A stretch of DNA of 64,000 bases, taken from a bacterium. Its GTDB lineage: Bacteria > Desulfobacterota > Binatia > DP-6. The DNA lies in contig JAHCID010000001.1 in NCBI GenBank assembly GCA_026129405.1, positions 1,395,237 through 1,459,236 on the forward strand, written 5' to 3'. The notes beneath the pieces are model-generated. The model was not told where the DNA came from. It saw nothing but the letters and a program-made list of their open reading frames with translations, and ran no database searches. The position numbers were made by a program, and so were the translations under genes. Positions 41,924-49,348 of the stretch are shown here, one piece after another (position 1 is the stretch's first letter; each line of letters opens with the position of its first letter).

Positions 41924-42733
41924 ATGAACGTCCAGGAAGTGTGGACCGCCACCGCCGCGGTGCTCGTGGCCTTCGGGCTGAAGGTCGTCGGCGCGATCGT
42001 CGTCTGGATGCTCGGCCGCTGGCTGATCGGCCTGGCCGTGCGCCTGCTCTCGCGCGCGCTGACGCGCCAGCACGTCGATCCGACGATCATGCGCTGGGTC
42101 GGCAACGTCATCACCGTCGCGCTGAACATCATCCTGGTCGTCGCCATCCTCGGCTACTTCGGGGTCGAGACGACGTCGTTCGCGGCCCTGGTCGCCGGCA
42201 TCGGCGTCGCCATCGGCGCGGCGTGGGGCGGCCTGCTCTCGAACCTCGCGGCCGGGACGTTCCTCATCACCCTGCGGCCGTTCAAGGTCGGCGACTACGT
42301 CAGCGCCGGCGGCGTCGAAGGCACGGTCATGGAGATCGGGCTGTTCGCGACCCACATCAACACGCCGGACAACGTCGTCACGCTGGTCGGCAACGCGAAG
42401 ATCTTCAGCGACACGATCCAGAACTACTCCGCCAACCCCTATCGGCGCGTCGACCGCACGGCGCAGATCGCGCACGGCGTCGACGTGCAGGACGCCATCC
42501 GCCGCCTGCAGGAGGCGCTCGCCAAGATCCCGAACGTGGTGACTTCGCCGGGGCCCGACGTCTCGGTGATCGACTTCACCCCAATGGGCCCCGTGCTGGC
42601 GGTGCGGCCCTACACCCACACCGACCACTACTGGCAGGTCTACTTCGACACCAACCGCACGATCGTCGACACCTTCGGCGGCGCCGGCTACCCCGTGCCG
42701 GAGACGCATTACCGCTTCCACCAGACGACCTGA
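41924..42733 (+). CDS. MscS-type small mechanosensitive channel
   Basis: Inner-membrane mechanosensitive channel of 269 residues. Three membrane helices: TAAVLVAFGLKVVGAIVVWML, ITVALNIILVVAILGYFGV and the pore helix TM3 (FAALVAGIGVAIGAAWGGLLSNL), with the Gly/Ala packing pattern of MscS. The cytoplasmic cage follows with RPFKVGDYVSAGGVEGTVMEI and the YFDTNRTIVDTF segment. It opens under membrane tension to release solutes during osmotic downshock. GAGAGGGAGGACC precedes ATG 41924. Its place in the DUF3300/DUF2950 operon suggests the whole set responds to envelope stress. Confidence 0.9.
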   Translation: MNVQEVWTATAAVLVAFGLKVVGAIVVWMLGRWLIGLAVRLLSRALTRQHVDPTIMRWVGNVITVALNIILVVAILGYFGVETTSFAALVAGIGVAIGAAWGGLLSNLAAGTFLITLRPFKVGDYVSAGGVEGTVMEIGLFATHINTPDNVVTLVGNAKIFSDTIQNYSANPYRRVDRTAQIAHGVDVQDAIRRLQEALAKIPNVVTSPGPDVSVIDFTPMGPVLAVRPYTHTDHYWQVYFDTNRTIVDTFGGAGYPVPETHYRFHQTT

Positions 42734-42781
42734 GCTCGTCCGGTCTCGACCGGCGCAGCGGTGCGACGTACAGGAGGGCTC

Positions 42782-43195
42782 ATGCGCATCGGACGACTGG
42801 CGCTCGCGTTCGCCTCCGCCCTCCTTGCGGCGGCGCCTGTGCACGCGCTCCTCACCCGCGAGGACTTCGTCGTGAAGACGACGCAGGACCTGATCGCCCT
42901 CTGCGAGGTCGCCGACGACGACCCGCTGCGGCTCGCCGGCATCGGCTTCTGCCACGGCTACCTCGTCGGCGCGTACCAGTACATGCAGGCGCTCACCGAC
43001 GGCCCGAAGGCGAAGCCCTGGGTCTGCCCGCCCTCGCCGCCGCCGACGCGCGTCGAGGCGGTGAAGATGTTCGTCGCGTGGTGCAAGGCGCATCCGCAGT
43101 ACCTGGGCGACGTGCCGGTCGAGACGCTCGGCCGCTTCCTCGGCGAGACCTGGCCCTGCCCGCAGGAGAAGCGCCACGAGAAGGGGAAGAAGTGA
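42782..43195 (+). CDS. Rap1a/Tai-family secreted protein
   Basis: Exported 137-residue protein with signal peptide LALAFASALLAAAPVHA. The mature part matches the Rap1a/Tai fold: TTQDLIALCEV, GIGFCHGYLVGAYQYMQAL, WVCPPSPPPTRVEAVKMFV and PVETLGRFLGETWPC, with four conserved cysteines likely paired in the periplasm. Founding members neutralise type VI effectors (amidases, Ssp toxins), but here no effector or T6SS gene is near and the gene sits in an envelope operon, so a housekeeping role is more likely. CAGGAGG lies six bases before ATG 42782. Confidence 0.78.
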   Translation: MRIGRLALAFASALLAAAPVHALLTREDFVVKTTQDLIALCEVADDDPLRLAGIGFCHGYLVGAYQYMQALTDGPKAKPWVCPPSPPPTRVEAVKMFVAWCKAHPQYLGDVPVETLGRFLGETWPCPQEKRHEKGKK

Positions 43196-43470
43196 TGCGA
43201 CGCTCGACGTGCGGCGCGCTGGCGCTGTCCCTCGCCCTCACCGCCGCCGGCTGTGCCGGCATGACCCAGACGCAGCAGCGCACGCTCTCGGGCGCCGCCA
43301 TCGGCGCCGGCGGCGGCGCGATCATCGGCGCCATCGCCGGCGACGCCGGTCTCGGCGCTGCGGTGGGCGCGGGCGCCGGCGCGCTCGGCGGCTTCCTCTA
43401 CGGCAAGCACGAGGAGTCGCAGAACCAGGCCTACCAGCAGGGCTACCGGGCCGGGCAGCAGTCGCGATAG
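43195..43470 (+). CDS. glycine-zipper lipoprotein
   Basis: Small outer-membrane lipoprotein of 91 residues. The lipobox is LTAAGC (Cys at 20). The central stretch LSGAAIGAGGGAIIGAIAG is a glycine zipper like those of OmpA-associated Rcp/SlyB-type lipoproteins, followed by a second Gly-rich helix and the polar tail KHEESQNQAYQQGYRAGQQS. The ATG overlaps the Rap1a/Tai stop (TGATG). It is the last gene of the operon; a hairpin follows five bases after the stop. Confidence 0.82.
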   Translation: MRRSTCGALALSLALTAAGCAGMTQTQQRTLSGAAIGAGGGAIIGAIAGDAGLGAAVGAGAGALGGFLYGKHEESQNQAYQQGYRAGQQSR

Positions 43471-43474
43471 CGCC

Positions 43475-43497
43475 GGCCGCGGCTTGACGCCGTGGCC
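43475..43497 (+). terminator. terminator-like hairpin after envelope operon
   Basis: GGCCGCGG (43475-43482) pairs with CCGTGGCC (43490-43497), one G-T wobble, seven-base loop. It begins five bases after the stop of the glycine-zipper gene. No U-tract. Confidence 0.4.
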
Positions 43498-43513
43498 GTC
43501 CATCGCCGACAAC
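43484..43513 (+). promoter_or_regulatory. possible promoter of second acyl-CoA dehydrogenase
   Basis: TTGACG at 43484-43489 (in the loop of the preceding hairpin), 18-bp spacer, GACAAC at 43508-43513, ten bases before ATG 43524. Matches the arrangement before the paralogue at 3744. Confidence 0.35.
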
Positions 43514-43523
43514 CGCCGGCGCG

Positions 43524-44702
43524 ATGGACCTGCGTCTCAGCCCGGCCGAGGAGGCCTTCCAGCGTCGCGTCGGCGAGTGGCTGGCCGCGCATCTTCCCGC
43601 GGGCTGGGGCACGCCGGCCTGCCACAAGCCCGAGGAGCCGGCCGAGAAGATCGCCTTCGCGCGCCGCTGGCAGCGCACGCTGCACGACGGCGGCTGGGCG
43701 GGGCTGCACTGGCCGCGCGAGTACGGCGGCCGCGGTGCGACGCCCGTCGAGCAGTTCCTCTTCGCCGAGGAGTACACGCGGCGCGGCGCGCCGCCGATGA
43801 TCGACATCGGCGTCGGCCCCGGGCTCACCGGCCCGACGCTGATCCACCACGGTACCGAGGCCCAGAAGCGTCGCTTCCTGCCGCGCATCCTCACCGGTGA
43901 CGACGTGTGGTGCCAGGGCTTCTCCGAGCCGAACGCCGGCTCCGACCTCGCCGCCTGCCGCACGCGCGCCGAGCTGGTGGGCGACGTCTTCCACGTGACG
44001 GGCCAGAAGATCTGGACCAGCTACGCGCGCTTCGCCGACTGGTGCATCCTCATCGTCCGCACCGACCCGCAGGCGCCGAAGCACAAGGGGCTGACGTTCC
44101 TGCTCGTCGACATGAAGAGCCCGGGCATCACCATCCGGCCGCTCGTCGAGATGACCGGCGTCGCGTGGTTCAACGAGGTCTTCTTCGACGACGTGCGGGT
44201 GCCGCGCGAGCACATGGTCGGTGGGCTGAACCAGGGCTGGCACATCGCCATCACGACGCTGGCGCACGAGCGCGGCGGCTCGGCGCCGCACGCGCGGCTC
44301 GCGGGCGAGCTGCAGGGCGTGCTCGGCCTCGTGCGCGGTCGCGACCGCGTCGCGTCGGATCCGCTCGTGCGTCAACGCTGCGCGCAGGCGTGGATCGAGA
44401 CGGAGATCGTACGCCTGGTCGCCTGGCGGCAGGTGACGGAGATGATGCGGAAGGGCGAGCCGGGACCCGAGGGCTCGTACCTGAAGCTGCTGTGGAGCGA
44501 GACCGACCAGCGCATGAAGGATCTCGCCATCGAGGTGGAAGGCGCCTACGGCGCGCTCGAGCGCGGCGATCCGCGAGCGCCGGACGGGGGGCGCTGGCAG
44601 TACGAGTACCTGTGGGCGCGCGCGGCGAGCATCTATGCCGGCAGCAGCGAGGTGCAGCGCAACATCATCGCCCAGCGCGTGCTGGGCCTGCCGAGAGGAT
44701 AG
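43524..44702 (+). CDS. acyl-CoA dehydrogenase
   Basis: FAD-dependent acyl-CoA dehydrogenase of 392 residues, a paralogue of the protein at 3744. Landmarks: DLRLSPAEEAFQRRVGEWLA, FSEPNAGSDLAACRTRAE, GQKIWTSYARFADWCILI and the C-terminal GSSEVQRNIIAQRVLGLPRG. As in the paralogue, the position of the medium-chain catalytic Glu is Ala (YAGSSEVQR). It is followed after nine bases by an amidohydrolase gene and then an enoyl-CoA hydratase, which suggests a dedicated degradation route in which this enzyme performs the first desaturation. ATG 43524 gives the normal family start. Confidence 0.88.
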   Translation: MDLRLSPAEEAFQRRVGEWLAAHLPAGWGTPACHKPEEPAEKIAFARRWQRTLHDGGWAGLHWPREYGGRGATPVEQFLFAEEYTRRGAPPMIDIGVGPGLTGPTLIHHGTEAQKRRFLPRILTGDDVWCQGFSEPNAGSDLAACRTRAELVGDVFHVTGQKIWTSYARFADWCILIVRTDPQAPKHKGLTFLLVDMKSPGITIRPLVEMTGVAWFNEVFFDDVRVPREHMVGGLNQGWHIAITTLAHERGGSAPHARLAGELQGVLGLVRGRDRVASDPLVRQRCAQAWIETEIVRLVAWRQVTEMMRKGEPGPEGSYLKLLWSETDQRMKDLAIEVEGAYGALERGDPRAPDGGRWQYEYLWARAASIYAGSSEVQRNIIAQRVLGLPRG

Positions 44703-44711
44703 CCAAGAGCC

Positions 44712-45515
44712 ATGTCCACACACGGCATCGTCGACGTCTGGACGCAGTACATCTCCCCGACCCCGCCCGGCGTGAACCCGGCCGGCGAGAACGTCTTTCG
44801 CAACTACGGCATGCTCGACGTCTTCCACCACGGCACCGACGTCGCGAAGATGATCGACACCATGGACCGCCACGGCGTGCAGGTGGCGCTCATGGCCGGC
44901 GACAACGAGCTGGTCGCCAAGGCGCAGAACGCGCATCCGGGTCGCATCTTCGGCCAGTACCACGCCGACCCGCGCCACATCATGAAGGCGGTGCGCGAGC
45001 TCGACCACTACGTCCGCAACTGCGGCTTCGTGTGCCTGCGCATCGAGCCGTTCATGTGGAAGAAGGTCCCGACCGACCGCGTCTACTACCCGCTCTACGC
45101 CAAGGCCGCCGAGCTCGACGTGGCGTTCCAGACGCAGGTCGGCCACACGGGCCCGCTGTTCCCGTCCGAGACCGGCCGCCCGCTCTACATCGACGAGGTG
45201 GCGCTCGACTTCCCCGAGCTGCGCATCGTCTGCGGCCACATCGGCTGGCCGTGGACCGAGGAGATGATCGCCGTCGCCTGGAAGCACCAGAACGTCTGGA
45301 TCGACACCTCGGCGCACGTGCCGAAGCACTACCCGCCGGCGTTCGTCCACTTCATGAAGACCTTCGGCAAGACCAAGGTCTGCTTCGCCACCGACTACCC
45401 GCTGCTGCAGTGGGAGCGCGTGCTGGCGGAGGTCGACGGTCTCGAGCTGGGCGAGCAGGCGAAGCAGAACTTCCTGCGCGACAACGCGCTGCGGGCCTTC
45501 AAGCTGAAGATCTGA
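44712..45515 (+). CDS. amidohydrolase-2 family protein lacking the HxH motif
   Basis: TIM-barrel protein of 267 residues of the amidohydrolase-2 (ACMSD-like) family. The strand-5 and strand-6 His and the final Asp are recognisable in QVGHTGPLFPSETG, VCGHIGWPWTEEM and CFATDYPLLQWE. However the first strand, normally xDxHxH, reads IVDVWTQYISP, so the usual HxH metal ligands are missing. The protein may bind metal weakly or act as a hydratase or decarboxylase with altered chemistry. It lies nine bases after the acyl-CoA dehydrogenase stop and 47 bases before the enoyl-CoA hydratase. Cytosolic. Confidence 0.8.
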   Translation: MSTHGIVDVWTQYISPTPPGVNPAGENVFRNYGMLDVFHHGTDVAKMIDTMDRHGVQVALMAGDNELVAKAQNAHPGRIFGQYHADPRHIMKAVRELDHYVRNCGFVCLRIEPFMWKKVPTDRVYYPLYAKAAELDVAFQTQVGHTGPLFPSETGRPLYIDEVALDFPELRIVCGHIGWPWTEEMIAVAWKHQNVWIDTSAHVPKHYPPAFVHFMKTFGKTKVCFATDYPLLQWERVLAEVDGLELGEQAKQNFLRDNALRAFKLKI

Positions 45516-45524
45516 GCAACCCGC

Positions 45525-45554
45525 TTGCGGCCAGGCCGCGGCCGGACGTACTGA
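45525..45554 (+). promoter_or_regulatory. leaderless promoter of enoyl-CoA hydratase gene
   Basis: TTGCGG at 45525-45530, 18-bp spacer, TACTGA at 45549-45554, eight bases before ATG 45563; no Shine-Dalgarno sequence. It shows that the hydratase can be expressed apart from the two genes before it. Confidence 0.48.
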
Positions 45555-45562
45555 CGACGCCC

Positions 45563-46360
45563 ATGAGCGACACGCTGCGCTTCACGATCGAGGACGGGGT
45601 GGGTTGGATCGTCCTCAACCGCCCCGAGGCCCGCAACGCCCTGAACGCGGAGATGCGCGAGGCCTATCTCGCGGCCCTCCAGACCTGCGCCGAGGATCCC
45701 GAGATCCGGGCGGTCGTGCTGACCGCCACGGGGAAGGGCTTCTGTACCGGCGCCGACCTCTCCGGCTCGCGCGCCGCCACCGGCGCCGCCGGCCCGCCGC
45801 ATCCGGGCGGTACGCGCGACGCGATGAAGCCGAGCCAGCGCGTCATCCGCGCGCTGTGGGATCTCGAGAAGCCGATCGTGTGCGGCGTGAACGGCGTCGC
45901 CGCCGGCCTCGGCGCGCACCTCGCCTACGCCTGCGACCTCGTGATCGCGTCCGAGGAGGCGCGCTTCATCGAGGTGTTCGTGCGCCGCGGCATCGCGCTC
46001 GACGCGGGCGGCGGCTTCCTCCTCCCGCGCCACCTCGGCCTGCACAAGGCGAAGGAGCTGGTCTTCTTCGGCGACGACCTCACGGCGCAGGACGCCGAGC
46101 GCCTCGGCCTCGTCAACAAGGTCGTGCCGGCGGCGGAGCTGGAGGCGACCGTGCGGGCGTGGGCCAAGCGGCTGGCCGAGGGGCCGACGTTCGCCCTCGG
46201 GCTCTCGAAGCGGATGCTCAACCGCTCGCTGCAGGCCGACATGGACACGCTCTTCGCCGAGGAGGCGTTCACCCAGGCCCTGGTCGCGAACAGCGACGAC
46301 ATGCGCGAGGGCATCCGCTCGTTCATGGAGAAGCGTCCCCCGGCGTTCAAGGGACGCTGA
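45563..46360 (+). CDS. enoyl-CoA hydratase/isomerase
   Basis: Crotonase-fold enzyme of 265 residues. The first beta strand motif WIVLNRPEARNALN, the oxyanion-hole segments GKGFCTGADLSG and VNGVAAGLGAHLAYACDLVI, and the catalytic region GIALDAGGGFLLPRHLG are present; the Asp in LDAGGG takes the position used by PaaG/isomerase-type members rather than the Glu of classic hydratases. It may therefore isomerise or hydrate a branched or cyclic enoyl-CoA. Convergent with the next gene and overlapping it by 14 bases at the 3' end. Confidence 0.86.
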   Translation: MSDTLRFTIEDGVGWIVLNRPEARNALNAEMREAYLAALQTCAEDPEIRAVVLTATGKGFCTGADLSGSRAATGAAGPPHPGGTRDAMKPSQRVIRALWDLEKPIVCGVNGVAAGLGAHLAYACDLVIASEEARFIEVFVRRGIALDAGGGFLLPRHLGLHKAKELVFFGDDLTAQDAERLGLVNKVVPAAELEATVRAWAKRLAEGPTFALGLSKRMLNRSLQADMDTLFAEEAFTQALVANSDDMREGIRSFMEKRPPAFKGR

Positions 46361-47762
46361 CGACCCCGGGGGGGCAGGCGCGCTTGCAGAAGAGGCCGCG
46401 GTCGCGGATGACCGCGGCCGCCGCCGCCGGCACCTGTGCCTCCCAACGCGCGTCGCGCGTGCCGATCAACTGGCAGACGGCGTCCTGGTCGATGTCGAGC
46501 AGCGCGGGATCGCTCGGCGCCGTCGCGACCAGCTGGCCGGTCTCGACGAGGTAGGCGAGCAGGTGCTGCGCCGGACCGGTCAGGGCGAAGTCCGCCAGCC
46601 CGGTCACCCTACCGCTCCCCGCGTCGCGGCGCGGGTAGACGAACGCCCGCACCTGGTTCGTGAACAGGCGCCCCGCGGACTCGATCAGCCCGCCGCGCAG
46701 GTCCTGGTAGAAGCGGGCATCGGCGAGCTGCTCGAGCGTGGGGATGCCCATGGCCAGGCCGATCGGCCGGTTCGTGTAGTGCGCGAGGTACTGCGACAGC
46801 GCGTAGTAGGGCGCGAAGCGCGAGATGAGGACGTGATGGCCGAGCGCACCCAGCGCGTCGGCGCGCGAGAGGAAGTCCTCGTGGTCGATCTGCTCCGCGA
46901 CCGTGAGATCGCGCAGCGTCATCTCGAGCACGACCAGCGGCTCCTCGCCGGCGACGTCGGGCAGCGCCTTCAGCGCCTCGACGCCGCGGTGGAGGATGTC
47001 GTGCGTGAGGCGCGTGATCGGGCGGAACTGCCCGCGCTCGACGACGACGGGGCGCTTGTAGAGGACGTCGGCGGGCTGCACGACCTCGCCGGCGGCGGTG
47101 AACAGCGCCGCGTCCGTACGCTCCTGCTCGACCAGCTGGAGTGCCATCAGGCGGTTGTCCACACCGGCGAACGCCGGGCCGCGGAAGTCGATGACGTCGA
47201 CCTCGATGCGGTCGCGTGAGAGGTCGTCGAGCAGCTCCTGGATGATGCGCGCCGGCTCGGCGTGGTGACGCAGCGCCGCCCAGAGGAGGTTGACGCCGAG
47301 CACGCCGAGCGCCTCCTGCTCGCGGACCGTCTCGCCGTCGCGGCAGAAGGCGTGGATGATCACGTCGGACGGCTCGGCGCCCGGCGCGGTCTGGAAGCGC
47401 ACCCCGACCCAGCCGTGCCCGTCGTCGTGGCGCGACCAGCTCCGCTGCGCCACCGTGTTCGCGAACACGAAGAAGCTGGTGTGGTCGCCGCGCTGCGGGC
47501 CGAGCTTCTCGACCAGCTTGTCCCACTCCTGCGCCAGCATCGCGCGCAGCCGCTTGCGGGTGACGAAGCGCGGCGTGGCGCCGTAGCGCAGGTCGCTGAC
47601 CGCCTTGTCGTAGGCCGAGATGGCCTCGGCCACGGTCCCGGCCGCCCCGCCGACGCGGAAGAACCAGCGCGCCGTCTCCTGGCCGGCGCCGATCTCGGCG
47701 AAGGTCCCGTACCAGCTCTTCTCGAGATTGATCTCCAGCGCCTTCTGATGCGTCGACGGCAT
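46347..47762 (-). CDS. conserved protein of unknown function (about 470 residues)
   Basis: I recognise this as a widespread, highly conserved bacterial family of 470-490 residues without a known function; annotations seen for it (for example nucleotide adenylyltransferase or TonB receptor) are not supported by anything in the sequence. The N-terminus THQKALEINLEKSWYGTFAE and GAGQETARWFFRVGGAAGTV is nearly invariant in the family, and GPAFAGVDNRLMALQLVEQE and the LISRFAPYYALSQYLAHYT segment are further blocks. No signal peptide or membrane helix; cytosolic. ATG 47762 is seven bases from a -10 hexamer with no Shine-Dalgarno sequence. Length is normal for the family. Confidence 0.75.
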   Translation of the reverse strand: MPSTHQKALEINLEKSWYGTFAEIGAGQETARWFFRVGGAAGTVAEAISAYDKAVSDLRYGATPRFVTRKRLRAMLAQEWDKLVEKLGPQRGDHTSFFVFANTVAQRSWSRHDDGHGWVGVRFQTAPGAEPSDVIIHAFCRDGETVREQEALGVLGVNLLWAALRHHAEPARIIQELLDDLSRDRIEVDVIDFRGPAFAGVDNRLMALQLVEQERTDAALFTAAGEVVQPADVLYKRPVVVERGQFRPITRLTHDILHRGVEALKALPDVAGEEPLVVLEMTLRDLTVAEQIDHEDFLSRADALGALGHHVLISRFAPYYALSQYLAHYTNRPIGLAMGIPTLEQLADARFYQDLRGGLIESAGRLFTNQVRAFVYPRRDAGSGRVTGLADFALTGPAQHLLAYLVETGQLVATAPSDPALLDIDQDAVCQLIGTRDARWEAQVPAAAAAVIRDRGLFCKRACPPGVVSVP

Positions 47763-47769
47763 GGCAGGT

Positions 47770-47799
47770 GCTTTAGCGCCGGGCGCGGGCCGTGGGCAA
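47770..47799 (-). promoter_or_regulatory. leaderless promoter of conserved unknown gene
   Basis: Minus strand TTGCCC (47799-47794), 18-bp spacer, TAAAGC (47775-47770), seven bases before ATG 47762. Confidence 0.52.
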
Positions 47800-47806
47800 C
47801 GCGGGG

Positions 47807-47847
47807 CCGTAGGTGCCTACGGGTTTCTCCGTGGTTGACCCCTACGG
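47807..47847. promoter_or_regulatory. CCTACGG palindrome and third half-site (operator candidate)
   Basis: CCGTAGG-TG-CCTACGG is a perfect palindrome at 47807-47822, and a third CCTACGG half-site lies at 47841-47847, 25 bp from the second. They fall in the divergent gap between the conserved unknown gene and the small secreted protein, 8 bp upstream of the -35 of the former, and TTGACC (47835-47840) lies between half-sites. The cognate regulator is unknown. Confidence 0.45.
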
Positions 47848-47919
47848 ATTCGCCCGGAATCCTGGCCGGACACCATCGATCCGGCGGCGTCCATCCCGTC
47901 GGGCAGAAGGAGCGTGATC

Positions 47920-48432
47920 GTGACCGTTCGCTGGAAGACGTTCGTCGGCGCCGCCGTGGTGGCGGCGCTCGTGATGGGGCCCGTCGCCGCCGGGCCTGCG
48001 CTGGCCAAGAAGAAAAAGAAGGAGTCGATGAAGGCGTCGCTGAGCGCCGGCGGCAAGTTCAACGGGCAGAAGAAGTTCCTATTCGCCGTCTACAGCGCGC
48101 CGGGCAACGTCGTCACGCTGAGCGGGACGTCGATCAAGAGGCGCGGCCGCAGCGTCCTCACGCGCATCCTCAACATGGGCTGCTCGGCCGACATCAAGGG
48201 ACCCCTGCCGGTGACGGTCGGGTGCGCGTCCCAGTATGCGGAGACCGGCTTCAAGGGCCGCACGGTGATCGACAAGGGCTGGGGCGGAGAGGGCCTCTCG
48301 GTCACGTTCACGTCCTACGACGGTACGCGCGTCACGGGCACGTTCTCCGGCACGCTGGTGGCCAACAACGGCGGGCTCGCGCCGCTCACCTTCAGCAACG
48401 GCTCGTTCTCGCTGATCCTCGACGCGCAGTGA
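47920..48432 (+). CDS. small secreted protein, unknown
   Basis: Predicted exported protein of 170 residues. A signal peptide WKTFVGAAVVAALVMGPVAAG is followed by a run of lysines (KKKKKES) and a beta-rich domain with two cysteines (LNMGCSADIKG, VTVGCASQYAE) and conserved-looking aromatic/Gly positions; the end SFTFSNGSF-like stretch (PLTFSNGSFSLILDAQ) suggests a small sandwich. I do not recognise the family. The GTG at 47920 was preferred to one at 47914 because AAGGAG (47907-47912) then has a seven-base spacing. A 16-bp hairpin follows the stop. Confidence 0.6.
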   Translation: MTVRWKTFVGAAVVAALVMGPVAAGPALAKKKKKESMKASLSAGGKFNGQKKFLFAVYSAPGNVVTLSGTSIKRRGRSVLTRILNMGCSADIKGPLPVTVGCASQYAETGFKGRTVIDKGWGGEGLSVTFTSYDGTRVTGTFSGTLVANNGGLAPLTFSNGSFSLILDAQ

Positions 48433-48435
48433 CGG

Positions 48436-48470
48436 CCGGGGGGCGCCGCCGGCTCGGCGGTGCCCCCCGG
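48436..48470. terminator. strong bidirectional terminator-like hairpin
   Basis: A 16-bp stem (48436-48451 with 48455-48470), one G-T wobble, three-base loop GCT. It begins three bases after the stop of the small secreted protein and ends one base before the stop of a Uma2 remnant on the other strand. No U-tract. Confidence 0.6.
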
Positions 48471-48471
48471 G

Positions 48472-48681
48472 TCACGCGGCGCCTTCGACCTGCGGGAAGA
48501 GGTCGTCGACCGCCGGTGCCAGCGCCGGCAGTGCCGCGTGCGCCGGCAGCGTCGCGCCGAGCCCGTACGTCGCGTCGCCCTCGGGCGTGACCACGACCAC
48601 GCGACGCTCGTCGACCAGGACGATCCACACGACGCGCGTCCCGGCGTCGAGGTACCAGCGCGCCCACCACGTCCGCGCCCG
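48472..48681 (-). pseudogene. C-terminal remnant of a Uma2-family gene
   Basis: Sixty-nine codons without a start encode RTWWARWYLDAGTRVVWIVL followed by VDERRVVVVTPEGDATYGLG, and end near VDDLFPQVEGAA. This is the C-terminal part of Uma2/DUF820 proteins (WLxAGxRxVWVVDPxxRTVxVYxPxG). An in-frame TGA at 48684-48682 closes it upstream, and the catalytic N-terminal two thirds are absent. The break lies just 16 bases from the edge of the dispersed repeat copy B, so repeat insertion or recombination at the repeat may have removed the rest. Confidence 0.6.
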
Positions 48682-48699
48682 TCATCTGCGGCAACGTCC

Positions 48700-48757
48700 C
48701 GCCAGGCGGCGCGATCCCACCCGATCTTCGGCAACGAGCTTCGGACTCGGGACACTA
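48700..48757 (-). repeat. 58-bp dispersed repeat, copy B
   Basis: Inverted relative to copy A at 23560-23617, 56 of 58 bases identical. Read on the minus strand it starts with the TAG stop codon of pdxT and ends next to the Uma2 remnant. Confidence 0.8.
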
Positions 48758-49348
48758 ACCCGCGACGACGCCGTGGTGGCGGCCGACGAGGTCGGCGAGC
48801 CAGCGCGTCAGCAGGCGGTCGTCGTCGGTGAGCTCGGGGTGGAATGTCGCCGCCCAGATCGGGCCCTGGCGCACGAGCACCGGGTCGCCGCGGTGGCGGG
48901 CGAGGACGCAGACGCCGTCGCCGACGCGGGTGATGCGCGGCGCTCGGATGAAGACGCCGTGCAGGCCGGCGAGGTCGGGCGTGGTCTCGAGCGGCGCGGC
49001 GAACGAGTCGACCTGGGTGCCGTAGCTGTTGCGCTCGATGGTCACGTCGAGCGCGCCGAACGAGCGCTGCGCCGGGTTGGTCACCTCGCGCGCCAGCAGG
49101 ATGGCGCCGGCGCAGGTCCCGAGCACCGGCTTGCCGGTGCGCAGGAAGGCGGCGAGCGGCGCCTCCATGCCGTCGCGTGCCAGGCCGTGCAGCATCGCCG
49201 TCGACTCGCCGCCCGGCAGCACCAGCGCGTCGACGACGGCGAGGTCGCCCGGCCGCCGCACCCACGCCGTGCGCACGCCGAGGCGGGCGAGCGCACGGGC
49301 GTGGGCGGCGAAGTCGCCCTGGACCGCGAGGATGCCGGTCGTCACCAT
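48755..49348 (-). CDS. pdxT: pyridoxal 5'-phosphate synthase glutaminase subunit
   Basis: Glutamine amidotransferase of 197 residues that supplies ammonia to PdxS for deoxyxylulose-independent vitamin B6 synthesis. The triad is complete: Cys79 in [10 protein letters not shown], His170 and Glu172 in TFHPEL; the N-terminal [15 protein letters not shown] and LPGGESTAM are the other conserved blocks. Its start overlaps the pdxS stop by seven bases, matching the 24-mer complex in which both subunits are made together. The stop codon is the first three bases of the dispersed repeat. Confidence 0.95.
   Translation of the reverse strand: MVTTGILAVQGDFAAHARALARLGVRTAWVRRPGDLAVVDALVLPGGESTAMLHGLARDGMEAPLAAFLRTGKPVLGTCAGAILLAREVTNPAQRSFGALDVTIERNSYGTQVDSFAAPLETTPDLAGLHGVFIRAPRITRVGDGVCVLARHRGDPVLVRQGPIWAATFHPELTDDDRLLTRWLADLVGRHHGVVAG

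Noticed and set aside
42782-43195. Rap1a/Tai gene as part of a type VI effector-immunity pair
   Set aside because: No effector, VgrG, Hcp or other T6SS gene lies in the window; the gene is inside a housekeeping-like envelope operon.
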